Below, in pieces: positions 15,173-24,233 of a DNA stretch of 64,000 bases. The notes below the pieces were generated by a model. It worked only from the letters and a program-made list of their open reading frames with translations, was not told the origin of the DNA and ran no database searches. Source of the stretch: Paenibacillus albidus (GTDB lineage Bacteria; Bacillota; Bacilli; Paenibacillales; Paenibacillaceae); NCBI RefSeq assembly GCF_014644435.1, contig NZ_BMKR01000016.1:62001-126000 (forward strand), written 5' to 3'. Position numbers and translations under genes: made by a program. The stretch's first letter is position 1. Each line of letters begins with the position of its first letter.

Positions 15173-17536
15173 GTGGGAGAGAGCAGGAACACCGGGCGGC
15201 AAGAGCTGTGGTACAAGAGGCCGGCCGCCGTATGGGAAGAGGCGCTGCCGGTGGGTAACGGCCGGCTCGGAGGGATGATCTTCGGCGGAGTAGAAGAGGA
15301 ACTGATCCAGTTAAATGAGGACACCCTGTGGTCGGGTTTCCCGCGCGATAAAGCCAATTATGAAGCGCTGCGGTATTTGGCTCCGGCCAAGCAGCTGGTG
15401 GCGGAGGGGAAATACAAGGAAGCTGAAGCGCTGATTGATGCCAGGATGCTCGGCAGCCGTACGGAATCCTACCAACCGCTTGGAGATTTGCGGATCAGAT
15501 TCGACCTCGCAGGTCCTGTAGAGGATTACCGCAGAGAGCTGGATTTGGAGCAGGCATTGGCAGCCGTGTCCTATACCGCCGGAGGCATTAGAATAGTGCG
15601 CGAAGTATTGGCCAGCAGACCCGATGAGCTAATAGCTGTCCATATCCGTGCAGAGGGCAGAGAGGGAATGAACATACTGCCGGATTTCTCGGCGGAACTG
15701 ACTTCGCCCCATCCCTTCGCCCTGGAGGTGACCCCGGAAGGAACACTGATCATGACCAGCCGCGCCCCGTCACATGTGGCTGATAATTATGTAGGCGATC
15801 ATCCGCGGTCCGTATTATATGAAGAAGGCCTTGGCATAAGTTATGCTGTTGCCTTGGAGATCCGCACGGATGGCGGCGTTTGTACGGCGGAGAACGGACG
15901 TCTGTCGGTTACCGGTGCACACTCCGTTACCCTTCGTCTGGCGGCGGCAACCGATTATGCCGGGTATGACCGGATGCCGGGAAGCGAGGGCACGCTGCCT
16001 TCGGAGTATTGTCTGAACCAGTTGGCTGCATCCTCCAAAGGATATACAGAGCTGAAGCAGCAGCATATCTTGGATCATCAAGACTTGTTCAACCGCGTGA
16101 AGCTTGCGCTTGTACCTGCTACTTCCCGGGCGGAGCTGCCAACCGATGATCGGCTGGCACAGTACCGCGAAGGACAAGCAGATCCTGCACTGGAAGCGCT
16201 GCTGTTCCAGTATGGCCGCTATCTGATGATCGCAGGCTCACGGCCGGGCACGCAGGCTCTGAATCTGCAAGGCATCTGGAATCCGCGGATTCAGCCGCCG
16301 TGGAACAGCAACTATACCACGAACATTAATGCCGAAATGAATTATTGGCCGGCCGAGCTGTGCGGATTAGGTGAATGCCATGAACCTTTAATGGACTTAA
16401 TTACGGAGCTTAGCATTACCGGGAGCCGCACTGCAAATATTCACTATGCAGCACGCGGTTGGGCCGTTCATCACAATACGGACCTCTGGCGGATGTCTAC
16501 CCCTTCCGACGGACTGTCCATGTGGGCATTCTGGCCGATGGGCGGCGTTTGGCTTTCCCGGCACCTGTGGGAACGTTACGCCTTCCGCCCGGACAGGGAT
16601 TTTCTGCAAGACACGGCATATCCTCTGCTTAAGGGAGCCGCTTTGTTCTGTCTGGACTTTCTGGTAGAGCTTCCGGATGGCCGGCTGACTACGGGCTTGT
16701 CCACGTCACCGGAGAATGTCTTTCTGACCGCCGAAGGGGAAGCTTGCAGCGTGTCTGCCGGCTCGGCTATGGATATGTCGCTGGTTGCCGAATTGTTCTC
16801 CCACTGTATTCAGGCTGCGGAAATTCTGGATACGGAGCCTGAGTTCCGCGAGGAATTAATCTCTAAGCGGGCACGTCTTGCCCATCCGGGGATCGCTCCG
16901 GACGGGCGGATGCGGGAATGGAACGAGGATTTTGCCGAGAAGGAACTCGGACACCGTCATGTCTCCCATCTGTATGACCTGTATCCGGGCAATGTGATCA
17001 GCCCCGGCCAGACGCCGGAGCTGGCGGCTGCGGCTGCCTTGTCGCTGGAGAAACGTCTGGAATCCGGCGGAGGACACACCGGATGGAGCGCCTCCTGGCT
17101 GCTTAATCTGTATGCCAGGCTGCAAGAAGGCGAAAAAGCCTACCGCTGTGTGCGGCGGATTCTGGAGGCTGCCACGCTGCCGAATCTATTCGGCAACCAC
17201 CCGCCCTTCCAGATCGACGGCAATTTCGGCGCTGCGGCAGGCATCGCCGAAATGCTGCTCCAGAGTCACCAGAACGGGCTGGAGCTTTTGCCGGCGCTTC
17301 CGGAGAGCTGGAGCGAGGGAGAGGTCAGAGGGCTTAGAGCACGCGGCGGTTTTATCGTTGATATGGAGTGGAGCGGCGGCAGGTTAACACGGGCGCTGCT
17401 GACTTCGACACATGGGCAGCCGTGCCGCGTATACAGCAGTCAGCCGCTGACGCTGCAAAGACCGGACGGAACGTGCAGCGATACAGCTGACGTTTTTGAG
17501 ACTATCGCCGGAGAGACGTATATTCTAATACCGTAA
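15173..17536 (+). CDS. Glycoside hydrolase family 95 (alpha-L-fucosidase / alpha-L-galactosidase type)
   Basis: A 787-residue enzyme without signal peptide, so cytosolic. The N-terminal motif LPVGNGRLGGMIFGGVEE and QLNEDTLWSG are diagnostic for GH95. An (alpha/alpha)6 catalytic domain follows with NLQGIWNPRIQPPWNSNYT. The acidic stretch REWNEDFAEKE (Glu at ~582-585) is followed by HRHVSHLYDLYPG. FQIDGNFGAAAGIAEMLLQ has its Asp at ~682, matching the second catalytic region in characterised GH95 enzymes. The start is GTG at 15173 after AGGAGG. It would cut alpha-1,2-linked L-fucose or L-galactose from imported glycans. It directly follows the transporter operon and ends at a strong terminator. 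Confidence 0.93.
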   Translation: MGESRNTGRQELWYKRPAAVWEEALPVGNGRLGGMIFGGVEEELIQLNEDTLWSGFPRDKANYEALRYLAPAKQLVAEGKYKEAEALIDARMLGSRTESYQPLGDLRIRFDLAGPVEDYRRELDLEQALAAVSYTAGGIRIVREVLASRPDELIAVHIRAEGREGMNILPDFSAELTSPHPFALEVTPEGTLIMTSRAPSHVADNYVGDHPRSVLYEEGLGISYAVALEIRTDGGVCTAENGRLSVTGAHSVTLRLAAATDYAGYDRMPGSEGTLPSEYCLNQLAASSKGYTELKQQHILDHQDLFNRVKLALVPATSRAELPTDDRLAQYREGQADPALEALLFQYGRYLMIAGSRPGTQALNLQGIWNPRIQPPWNSNYTTNINAEMNYWPAELCGLGECHEPLMDLITELSITGSRTANIHYAARGWAVHHNTDLWRMSTPSDGLSMWAFWPMGGVWLSRHLWERYAFRPDRDFLQDTAYPLLKGAALFCLDFLVELPDGRLTTGLSTSPENVFLTAEGEACSVSAGSAMDMSLVAELFSHCIQAAEILDTEPEFREELISKRARLAHPGIAPDGRMREWNEDFAEKELGHRHVSHLYDLYPGNVISPGQTPELAAAAALSLEKRLESGGGHTGWSASWLLNLYARLQEGEKAYRCVRRILEAATLPNLFGNHPPFQIDGNFGAAAGIAEMLLQSHQNGLELLPALPESWSEGEVRGLRARGGFIVDMEWSGGRLTRALLTSTHGQPCRVYSSQPLTLQRPDGTCSDTADVFETIAGETYILIP

Positions 17537-17546
17537 AATGAACCTC

Positions 17547-17593
17547 AAAGACTGCTTCGCAGCAGAATGTTCTGCGGGAGGCAGTCTTTTTAT
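17547..17593 (+). terminator. Terminator after GH95 gene
   Basis: AAAGACTGC (17547-17555) pairs with GCAGTCTTT (17581-17589), with an inner CGCAG/CTGCG stem, followed by TTTAT. Confidence 0.85.
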
Positions 17594-17814
17594 TCTGCGG
17601 ACTTATTAGCCGGGTGTGCCGGACCGATAATAGTAACAGAACAATTTGGAATGAAGACAACAGCGGCCGGAAGTCTTAAACATTCACCGTAGTGACAAGC
17701 GAATCTTACTACACAAATTATAGGCGTTTAATCAAGGTATGACGCATCTAATAGTAGAGGATAAATGATAAATAAAGCCGATTTCAATATACAGCTGCAG
17801 GAGGCAAGGCATAT

Positions 17815-18954
17815 ATGAGGAAGAGACGTCTACCATTGGCCAAAGCGATTGTAGGGGGGATGATCATTGCTGCAGCGATTCCGCCGGCGGTGTACTGGGG
17901 CTGGGATTACGCCTATGCGGCCACTACTTCGTCATCACTGCGCTCAGTGAGTGAGATGACGAGCCGGCTTACCGGTGCCATGACCAACCGCAGAGAGACT
18001 ATAACCTTTACTTTTGAAGGGAAGACCGCTAACCTGAAGGCCCAGTTGCAGAAGGCTGTAGACCAGGCGATGGCAAGCGACCCTTACTTATATTATATTG
18101 TCGACAGTTACGGCTATTCTTACCGGGGAAGCACCCGCAGTGCAAAGGTGACGATTCAGGTGAAATACCGGGAGACGCTGGAGCAGACCGCTTTTGTGAA
18201 CAAGCGGGTCAAAGCGGCGGTTAAGCAGATGATTACTCCGGGAATGAATCCCCATCAGAAAGTCAAGGCCATCCATGACTGGGTGGTGCTGCAGCTTAAA
18301 TACGACACCTCTTACCGCAAATACACTGCCTATGAAGCGCTGCAGACTGGCAGCGCCGTATGCCAGGGGTATTCGCTGCTCACCTACAAATTGCTGCTGG
18401 AAGCGGGCATCCCGAATAAAATTGTAGAAGGAACCGCGAAGCCGGAGGGAGGACGCAGCCAGTCGCATGCCTGGAATCTGGTGCTGCTGGATGGGCGGTG
18501 GTATCACCTCGATACCACCTGGGATGACCCGCTGCCCGACAAAGCAGGGGCTGTCAGCACATCGTATTACATGAGAACCGATGCCCAGCTGCGGCGCGAT
18601 CATACCTGGGTTAAATCCTACCCGGCAACTTCGGAGAGTTATCCTCAAACGTTGTCCGGGCTGGTGAAGAAAGGCGGAAAGGACACTGCGGTCTACCGGC
18701 AACTTCAGACCGAGCTACAGTACGGGTTGTATGAAGAAGAGCGAGTGGTCAGCTCCGCAGCCGGGATGGTTAAGCTGGCGGATATTGCGGCGGCTAAGGG
18801 AGATCAGTCCATATTATTCCGGTACCGGGGCAGCACAAGACAACTGGAAAAAGATCTGCAGGAGCTGTACACGCTGGGCTTGAACAAGTTGTCATATTCG
18901 ACTACTCCTTTTGATAATACCGGCGATTTGAAGGTGTTTGTAACCTGGAAATAA
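17815..18954 (+). CDS. Transglutaminase-like (papain-fold) exported protein
   Basis: A 379-residue protein with a hydrophobic N-terminal segment (about residues 13-35) acting as signal or membrane anchor. The body contains a transglutaminase-like core. The catalytic triad is visible as Cys183 in GSAVCQGYSLLTYKLL, His218 in SQSHAWNLVLLDG and Asp233 in YHLDTTWDDP. This family includes cysteine peptidases and cross-linking or cell-wall-associated enzymes. The C-terminal ~110 residues have no recognised domain. The start at 17815 follows CAGGAGGC. It stands alone between a terminator and the LacI locus; the preceding 220 nt show no clear operator. Confidence 0.85.
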   Translation: MRKRRLPLAKAIVGGMIIAAAIPPAVYWGWDYAYAATTSSSLRSVSEMTSRLTGAMTNRRETITFTFEGKTANLKAQLQKAVDQAMASDPYLYYIVDSYGYSYRGSTRSAKVTIQVKYRETLEQTAFVNKRVKAAVKQMITPGMNPHQKVKAIHDWVVLQLKYDTSYRKYTAYEALQTGSAVCQGYSLLTYKLLLEAGIPNKIVEGTAKPEGGRSQSHAWNLVLLDGRWYHLDTTWDDPLPDKAGAVSTSYYMRTDAQLRRDHTWVKSYPATSESYPQTLSGLVKKGGKDTAVYRQLQTELQYGLYEEERVVSSAAGMVKLADIAAAKGDQSILFRYRGSTRQLEKDLQELYTLGLNKLSYSTTPFDNTGDLKVFVTWK

Positions 18955-19036
18955 CCGGACCGGCTGCCGGAAGAAGTTTTCTTGGGACAGCCGGGGACCC
19001 TGGATCCGTGGGGAGATATTTTTTTCGTGAAAGGGC

Positions 19037-19066
19037 TTGCAAAAAAACAAAAGCCTGTGGTATATT
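19037..19066 (+). promoter_or_regulatory. SigA-type promoter of the LacI regulator gene
   Basis: TTGCAA (19037-19042) and TATATT (19061-19066) with an 18-nt spacer. The palindromic operator starts 15 nt downstream, so bound repressor would block initiation or early elongation. Confidence 0.6.
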
Positions 19067-19081
19067 TTAACTGTAATTTTT

Positions 19082-19097
19082 ATCTAAACGTTTAGAT
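19082..19097. promoter_or_regulatory. LacI-family operator O1 (autoregulation)
   Basis: ATCTAAACGTTTAGAT is a perfect 16-bp palindrome with the TAAACGTTTA core shared with two further sites at 20213 and 22731. It lies between the promoter and the regulator gene start at 19141. Confidence 0.85.
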
Positions 19098-19140
19098 TAT
19101 GGCTGATGGTTGGCTGGGATACTTGGACAGGAGAATGGCA

Positions 19141-20181
19141 ATGAGCAAAATCAGTATAAAGGATATCGCCCTCAAGGCAAATGTATCGATCGCTACGGTA
19201 TCCTATGTGCTTAACGGCACCCGGAATGTGCGGCCTGAGACCCGCAGACGTGTGGAGGCAGCGATCGAAGAGATGAATTATAAACCCAACGATATCGCCA
19301 AAAGTCTGAAGCGGCAGCATACGAACACCATCGGTGTCATTGCGGAGGACATTACAGTGTTCAACGCACCGGATATTATAGACGGAATCAATGATTTCGG
19401 GGACCGGCATGATCTGCATATTCTACTGGTGAATCTGCGGCTGGATAAAAGGATCGGCCGTAATTTCAACGATGTGACGGCGTATCGGAAGTATGCTGCC
19501 AATGCCGTATCGGAGCTGCTGAGCAAGCAGGTGGACGGGATTATTTATATCGGTGTACATACACGTGATTTGACAGGATTAATCGACACCGAGGGGAAGC
19601 CGATTGTATACACCTACGGTTATACCAAGGATGATGTGTCCATCCAGTACAATGATGAGCAGGCTTCTTATGAAGCTATGGCTTACCTGATCAGCCAGGG
19701 GCATAGCAGAATTGCGATTATCAGCGGCCTGATGGATTCGATTCCTTCCAGGCTGCGGCTGAACGGCTACTACCGGGCAGTTACCGAGTTCCAGCTGCCG
19801 TTTGATCCGCTGCTGATCAAGATGGGGGATTGGGAGCGGGAGAGCGGCTTCCGTCTGGCCGCCGAGCTTCTGGCGATGCCGGAACCGCCGACCGCCATTC
19901 TGTCGATGAACGATGTAATGGCAGTTGGGGTTCTCCAGGCTGCAGCGGCCCAAGGCTTCAAGGTGCCGGAAGATGTGTCTGTAATGGGCTTCGACAACAG
20001 GGAGTTCAGCGATTACCTCACCCCCCGGATCACCACAATGAATCTTCCGCTGCATGAGATGGGGTACCAGGCGATTGAGACACTGTATCAGATCATTAAC
20101 GGAAAAACATCCGATACACGGTTGCCGCCGCAATGCCAATTAATTGAAAGGGATTCTGTAGCTGCCCCCAGAACAAAGTGA
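19141..20181 (+). CDS. LacI family transcriptional regulator
   Basis: A 346-residue regulator. The N-terminal helix-turn-helix is IKDIALKANVSIATVSYVLN (residues ~5-24), with the hinge helix NDIAKSLKRQHTNTIG. A periplasmic-binding-protein-like sensor domain follows, with AILSMNDVMAVGVLQAA and ISVMGFDN-like VSVMGFDNREFSDYLTP. The frame runs upstream to 19099, but AGGAG at 19129-19133 fits the ATG at 19141. It very probably binds the TAAACGTTTA palindromes before its own gene, the 804-aa enzyme and the transporter operon. The inducer is unknown, most likely a breakdown product of the glycan handled by these genes. Confidence 0.93.
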   Translation: MSKISIKDIALKANVSIATVSYVLNGTRNVRPETRRRVEAAIEEMNYKPNDIAKSLKRQHTNTIGVIAEDITVFNAPDIIDGINDFGDRHDLHILLVNLRLDKRIGRNFNDVTAYRKYAANAVSELLSKQVDGIIYIGVHTRDLTGLIDTEGKPIVYTYGYTKDDVSIQYNDEQASYEAMAYLISQGHSRIAIISGLMDSIPSRLRLNGYYRAVTEFQLPFDPLLIKMGDWERESGFRLAAELLAMPEPPTAILSMNDVMAVGVLQAAAAQGFKVPEDVSVMGFDNREFSDYLTPRITTMNLPLHEMGYQAIETLYQIINGKTSDTRLPPQCQLIERDSVAAPRTK

Positions 20182-20212
20182 AGGATCGGGCTAATACTCA
20201 ATTATGGATTAC

Positions 20213-20230
20213 AATTTAAACGTTTAAATT
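20213..20230. promoter_or_regulatory. LacI-family operator O2
   Basis: AATTTAAACGTTTAAATT is a perfect 18-bp palindrome containing the TAAACGTTTA core, centred about 39 nt before the start of the 804-aa enzyme gene. Confidence 0.85.
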
Positions 20231-20259
20231 AAGAGGTCGGCAGGTGAAAGGGTGGCGGT

Positions 20260-22674
20260 ATGACCAAACTTAGCAATGAGAAATACAGGCTGGAGTTCAA
20301 TGAACACGGTGCCCTGCAAACCTTGGTATTGCAGGATGACCCCCATGCCATGAACTGGGTGGTGGACCCCGCTTATCTGGACAAGCTGGGATATCCCGAT
20401 CAGGACAAGCTGTTCGGGGAATGGACGCTGCAGATGGACGGGAAAGAGGTGCAAAGCACCGCTTTGCAGCCGAAGATCGTGCGGGAAGGGGAGCACCGCG
20501 TTACGGTTGAATTTAACCATGAGCCTCTCTCGCTGAGACTTGAATATACGCTCGAGCAGGGTCGGCTGCTCTGGACGGTTGAAGCGCAGAACCGTTCGGA
20601 CAGGCCGGTTACCCTGAACGGGCTGCATGTCTGGTTTCCGCTGTCCTCCATCATGTTCAGAGATAAGAATGTGCTGCGCAATATGCATGAATCCTGCGCA
20701 GTGTTCACTCATCTCGGGGGAGATTTTACGAAATTCGCAGCCGTGCGGCGCAGCAACGAAGCCCCGCATTTAGGGGTGTACGGTATCGAAGGCAGAACAG
20801 CTGCGGCAGGCACGTATTGCCGTTATAAGAATGCTTTTCTTGAGCAGGTCTCGCCCTCTCTTGACGGTCTGCTCTTCCACCGGCTCTCCTTGGTGGAGGA
20901 TGGGCGCTCCATGGCGGAATCGGCAGCAGCCGACTGGATCTATGGTAACGCTTACTATCCGCTTGAGCTTGAAGCCGGGCGGCTGGTCCGCTGGACATAT
21001 GTCATGTTGCCCTTCCGGAACATGGACGATTTCTACCTCCGGGGACAGGAGCTCGGGCATCCCCGCTGGACCTATACACCGGCGTTGCCCCGTGAAGGTG
21101 TCTTTCGGGCGGAGCTTGATCTCCCTGAAGGAGTATCCCTGAGCAAGCTGCGCCTGGTCAGTGCTCCAGCCGGTACCGGGGACCTCCGGGAAGAGGAGAT
21201 TACACACCGGCTGCAGCCGGTGAATGAAGCTGGCGGGCGTTACAGGCTGTCACTGCCCCGTCACGAAGCCGGAGAACACAAGCTGGAGCTGTTCCTGGAG
21301 GACGGAAGGACGGATATCCTCGTCTGGAACGTGCTGGAGCCGATTCGGACCATGCTCGGCAAGCGGGCAGAGTGGCTGACTGCGAACAGCTACCTTGGAG
21401 AGGAGGCAGCTGAACGGCCGCATGCCTTCCGCCCCTTGTCCAACCAAGGGGAATCCCTGGGGAAGGTGGCCTTCCTGCTGATGAACAACAGGATGTCTAC
21501 CGCAGTGCCGGAGCAGGTAGCCAAAGCGGAGGCGGCAGCGGTGCATGACATCAGGCAGCACTGGTTCGAGGCCGGCGACTTTTCGAGGCCGCGTCCGTTG
21601 TATGGCGATTTCTACCGTATCTATGATTTTGACTACATCGGTCATGTGTTTTATTTGTTATCGCAGATGGATGAGGATCTGCTTAAGCTGCATTCTCCCA
21701 AGGTATATCTGCAATGGGCCGCCGAGGTCATGTGCCTGCGGCTGGACCCGGAGTGCCACCCGGGACCCCGGGAGAAGGCGGAGAGCCGGCTTAACGGCAT
21801 TTTTATCCTGTACCTGGAGGATTTGCTGCAGGCCCTGCAGCAAGCGGGTCTTACAGTGTGGCAGGAGCGCCTTCTGAAGCTGTGGGAAGGCTTCGGCAGA
21901 ACGCTGGCGATGGACGCGCGGGGATACAGCGGAGCCATTACGGAGCATTTCTATGACAATGCCGGATTTGGTCCGACCTGCGAGACGTTGTGCCGCCTGG
22001 GGATTATGGATGAGGCCGGACGGTACGGTCAATTGGTGCTGGCCAATATCGGTTTCAGCAATGATTACCGGCTCCAGAATCCTGACCGCTGGTGGGAGGC
22101 GTTGTCGCCCATGATTCATTCCCTCTGGGGAGGGCTTGTGTCAGCTTCGGCACTGGCCGCTTACGAGCATTTGGGCAATCCGCAATATCTGGAAGCGGCA
22201 TACCGTTCTACAGTCGCAGTATTTCATTGCTATGACTGGAATGTACGCTCAACTCCCCGCCGTCTCCAGCCCGGGGAAGCAGCTTCCACCTACAGCGTGT
22301 CGGCGCCCAATCTGAATATGCCCAAACTGTCGCGGAACCGCTTCGGTCAGTCGGTATTTGTCAGTGCGGAGGACCCGCTGTTCGCCTCCCTCTTCTCGGA
22401 ATTGTCCGGTGATGACTGGGACATGGGCGAAGAGCTGGCGGCCTATCTACTCGGATTCGGAACTACCGCCTACCTTTACAGAGACAGCCGCGGAATTATG
22501 CGCTGTGTGAACGGCGACTTGACGGAGGAAGAAGGAGGCTTGACCATCACCAGCTATGCGGCTTATCCTTCCCGTTACGTGCTGCTGGAGGACGGGCTGG
22601 ATTACCGGCTGCCGCAAGGCTCCCTGCAATCCCGGGTCCAGCTCAAAGATGGTAAATTCCGCATGCTGGAATAA
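20260..22674 (+). CDS. Predicted cytosolic glycoside hydrolase, family not certain (DUF5695-like?)
   Basis: An 804-residue protein without signal peptide. Residues ~1-350 look like a beta-sandwich (MTKLSNEKYRLEFNEHGAL, then alternating strands with WFPLSSIMFRDKN). Residues ~380-790 are helix-rich and aromatic (YRIYDFDYIGHVFYLLSQMD, NPDRWWEALSPMIHSLWGG), the pattern of (alpha/alpha)6-toroid glycosidases or lyases. I recall a resemblance to DUF5695 proteins but cannot confirm it. Candidate acids are in ITEHFYDNAGFGPTCET and DFDY. The gene follows the LacI regulator and carries operator O2, so it should act on the imported product inside the cell. Start ATG 20260 has only a weak upstream box (GAAAGGGTGG). 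Confidence 0.7.
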   Translation: MTKLSNEKYRLEFNEHGALQTLVLQDDPHAMNWVVDPAYLDKLGYPDQDKLFGEWTLQMDGKEVQSTALQPKIVREGEHRVTVEFNHEPLSLRLEYTLEQGRLLWTVEAQNRSDRPVTLNGLHVWFPLSSIMFRDKNVLRNMHESCAVFTHLGGDFTKFAAVRRSNEAPHLGVYGIEGRTAAAGTYCRYKNAFLEQVSPSLDGLLFHRLSLVEDGRSMAESAAADWIYGNAYYPLELEAGRLVRWTYVMLPFRNMDDFYLRGQELGHPRWTYTPALPREGVFRAELDLPEGVSLSKLRLVSAPAGTGDLREEEITHRLQPVNEAGGRYRLSLPRHEAGEHKLELFLEDGRTDILVWNVLEPIRTMLGKRAEWLTANSYLGEEAAERPHAFRPLSNQGESLGKVAFLLMNNRMSTAVPEQVAKAEAAAVHDIRQHWFEAGDFSRPRPLYGDFYRIYDFDYIGHVFYLLSQMDEDLLKLHSPKVYLQWAAEVMCLRLDPECHPGPREKAESRLNGIFILYLEDLLQALQQAGLTVWQERLLKLWEGFGRTLAMDARGYSGAITEHFYDNAGFGPTCETLCRLGIMDEAGRYGQLVLANIGFSNDYRLQNPDRWWEALSPMIHSLWGGLVSASALAAYEHLGNPQYLEAAYRSTVAVFHCYDWNVRSTPRRLQPGEAASTYSVSAPNLNMPKLSRNRFGQSVFVSAEDPLFASLFSELSGDDWDMGEELAAYLLGFGTTAYLYRDSRGIMRCVNGDLTEEEGGLTITSYAAYPSRYVLLEDGLDYRLPQGSLQSRVQLKDGKFRMLE

Positions 22675-22730
22675 TCCGGTGCGGTTGTCCGGCCGGCTTT
22701 AATGACTTGATTGGATTCTGTTTTCTAAGA

Positions 22731-22740
22731 TAAACGTTTA
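22731..22740. promoter_or_regulatory. LacI-family operator O3 core
   Basis: TAAACGTTTA, the same core as O1 and O2, but flanks are less symmetric (GA on the left, GA on the right). It is placed 60 nt before the binding-protein gene, at the end of a TTGATT/GATAAA promoter-like pair. Confidence 0.75.
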
Positions 22741-22799
22741 GAAGCAAGACTGGCGTTTACCTTGAAATGATAGCTTCACCACAAAGGGAGGACACAAAA

Positions 22800-24200
22800 A
22801 TGAAGTTTGGGAAACGTAAGCTGGTTATGTCTCTTGCATTAACGATGGCGCTCTCTAGTCTTGCAGGCTGTTCAGGCAATGGGGGCAATGAGTCCGGCGG
22901 CAATGCGGCTCCTGCGTCACCCGCCGGCAACGGAGGGGAGGCAACCAAAGATATCACGCTGGAGCTGCTGTATTGGGGAGATGATGTTCAGAAAAAGCTG
23001 GTGGAGGCTACTGCGGAGAAGTACACCGCCGAAACGGGAGTCAAGATCAACGCCCAGGTGCTGCCGGCAGACGGCTCCTTCGATACCTTCATCCAGACCC
23101 GGCTGGAATCCGGGGAATTGCCGGACATCAGCTACATGGGGGAAGGCGACATTCAGAAATACAATGAAATGGGCATTCTTGAGGACATCACTGATCTGAT
23201 GACTAATGGCAGCATTCCGGAGAAATTACCGGCTATCACCATCCATTCCCCTGAGCAGAAGGTTATCGGCGTAGGTCTGTCCAACCAGATGGAGCTGCTG
23301 TTCTACAGCAAATCCAAATTTGATGCAGCCGGCGTGCCTTACCCTCCAAGCAAGGTTGAGGAAGCTTGGGATTGGGACACTTTTCTGGCTAATGCGAAGA
23401 AGCTGACCACGGATACCAAAGGCAATACGGCTGCCGACAGCGGTTTTGATGCTTCAATGACAGAGAACTACGGAATCGGAGTCACAGCAGGCCGTGAATT
23501 TCATCATTTTTGGGCCGCATATGCCAATGGGGGCGGTGTGGTATCGCCGGATGGAGCAGAATTCCAGTGGGATTCCCCGAAGAGTGCCGAGGGCATTCAA
23601 CGATTGGCCGATCTGGCCAATAAGGACAAAGTATCTTCAGCTTTTACGTATACCTGGAATTCCGGGATTGGTTCAGCCGTGGATGCGCTTAGCGGAGGTT
23701 ATGCCATGGTCATCAGCGGTTCCTGGGACCTCGCCAACATCAATGGCAATGAGGATATCGGGGTAGGTGTACTTCCCAAAATGGAGAAAGCGGTTACTAT
23801 GAACTGCGGTGCGCCACTCGTCGTCTACAATACCTCCAAACACAAGGAAGAAGCCAAGAAATTCTATGCCTACATGGTCAATCCGGAGAATAGTCTGGAG
23901 CTGCTCAAGACAGGGGCCTGGCTGCCTAACCAAGCGGACTGGTATACGGATGCCGCACTTGTTGAGAAATGGACCGCTGATCTGCCGGAAAGCGCCAAGG
24001 AGACCATTCTCAGCTACGCCACGACCAAAGACGCCATTGTCCAGTGGCCTGCCTATTATGTTCCTGCTTATCTCAAGATGAATACCGAATACGAGAAATC
24101 CATCGACCAGGCCTTGTCCGGCCAGAAAAGTGTAAAGGACGTCTATGATTCTATCATGCCGGCCATCAAGCAATTATGGGAGAGCGGCAAAGTATCTTAA
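22800..24200 (+). CDS. Extracellular sugar-binding lipoprotein (MalE/UgpB type)
   Basis: A 466-residue lipoprotein. Signal peptide MKFGKRKLVMSLALTMALSS ends in the lipobox SLAGC (Cys near 23), followed by a Gly/Asn linker and a family-1 solute-binding domain (ITLELLYWGDDVQKK, FIQTRLESGELPDI, SGSWDLANINGNEDIGVG). The frame opens at 22767, but GGGAGG (22786-22791) selects the ATG at 22800. It is first gene of the operon with two permeases and the 2127-aa hydrolase, under operator O3. It should capture the oligosaccharides released at the cell surface. Confidence 0.93.
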   Translation: MKFGKRKLVMSLALTMALSSLAGCSGNGGNESGGNAAPASPAGNGGEATKDITLELLYWGDDVQKKLVEATAEKYTAETGVKINAQVLPADGSFDTFIQTRLESGELPDISYMGEGDIQKYNEMGILEDITDLMTNGSIPEKLPAITIHSPEQKVIGVGLSNQMELLFYSKSKFDAAGVPYPPSKVEEAWDWDTFLANAKKLTTDTKGNTAADSGFDASMTENYGIGVTAGREFHHFWAAYANGGGVVSPDGAEFQWDSPKSAEGIQRLADLANKDKVSSAFTYTWNSGIGSAVDALSGGYAMVISGSWDLANINGNEDIGVGVLPKMEKAVTMNCGAPLVVYNTSKHKEEAKKFYAYMVNPENSLELLKTGAWLPNQADWYTDAALVEKWTADLPESAKETILSYATTKDAIVQWPAYYVPAYLKMNTEYEKSIDQALSGQKSVKDVYDSIMPAIKQLWESGKVS

Positions 24201-24233
24201 TTAAGCTTTCATTTGAAAAGAGGGCTATGGCTT

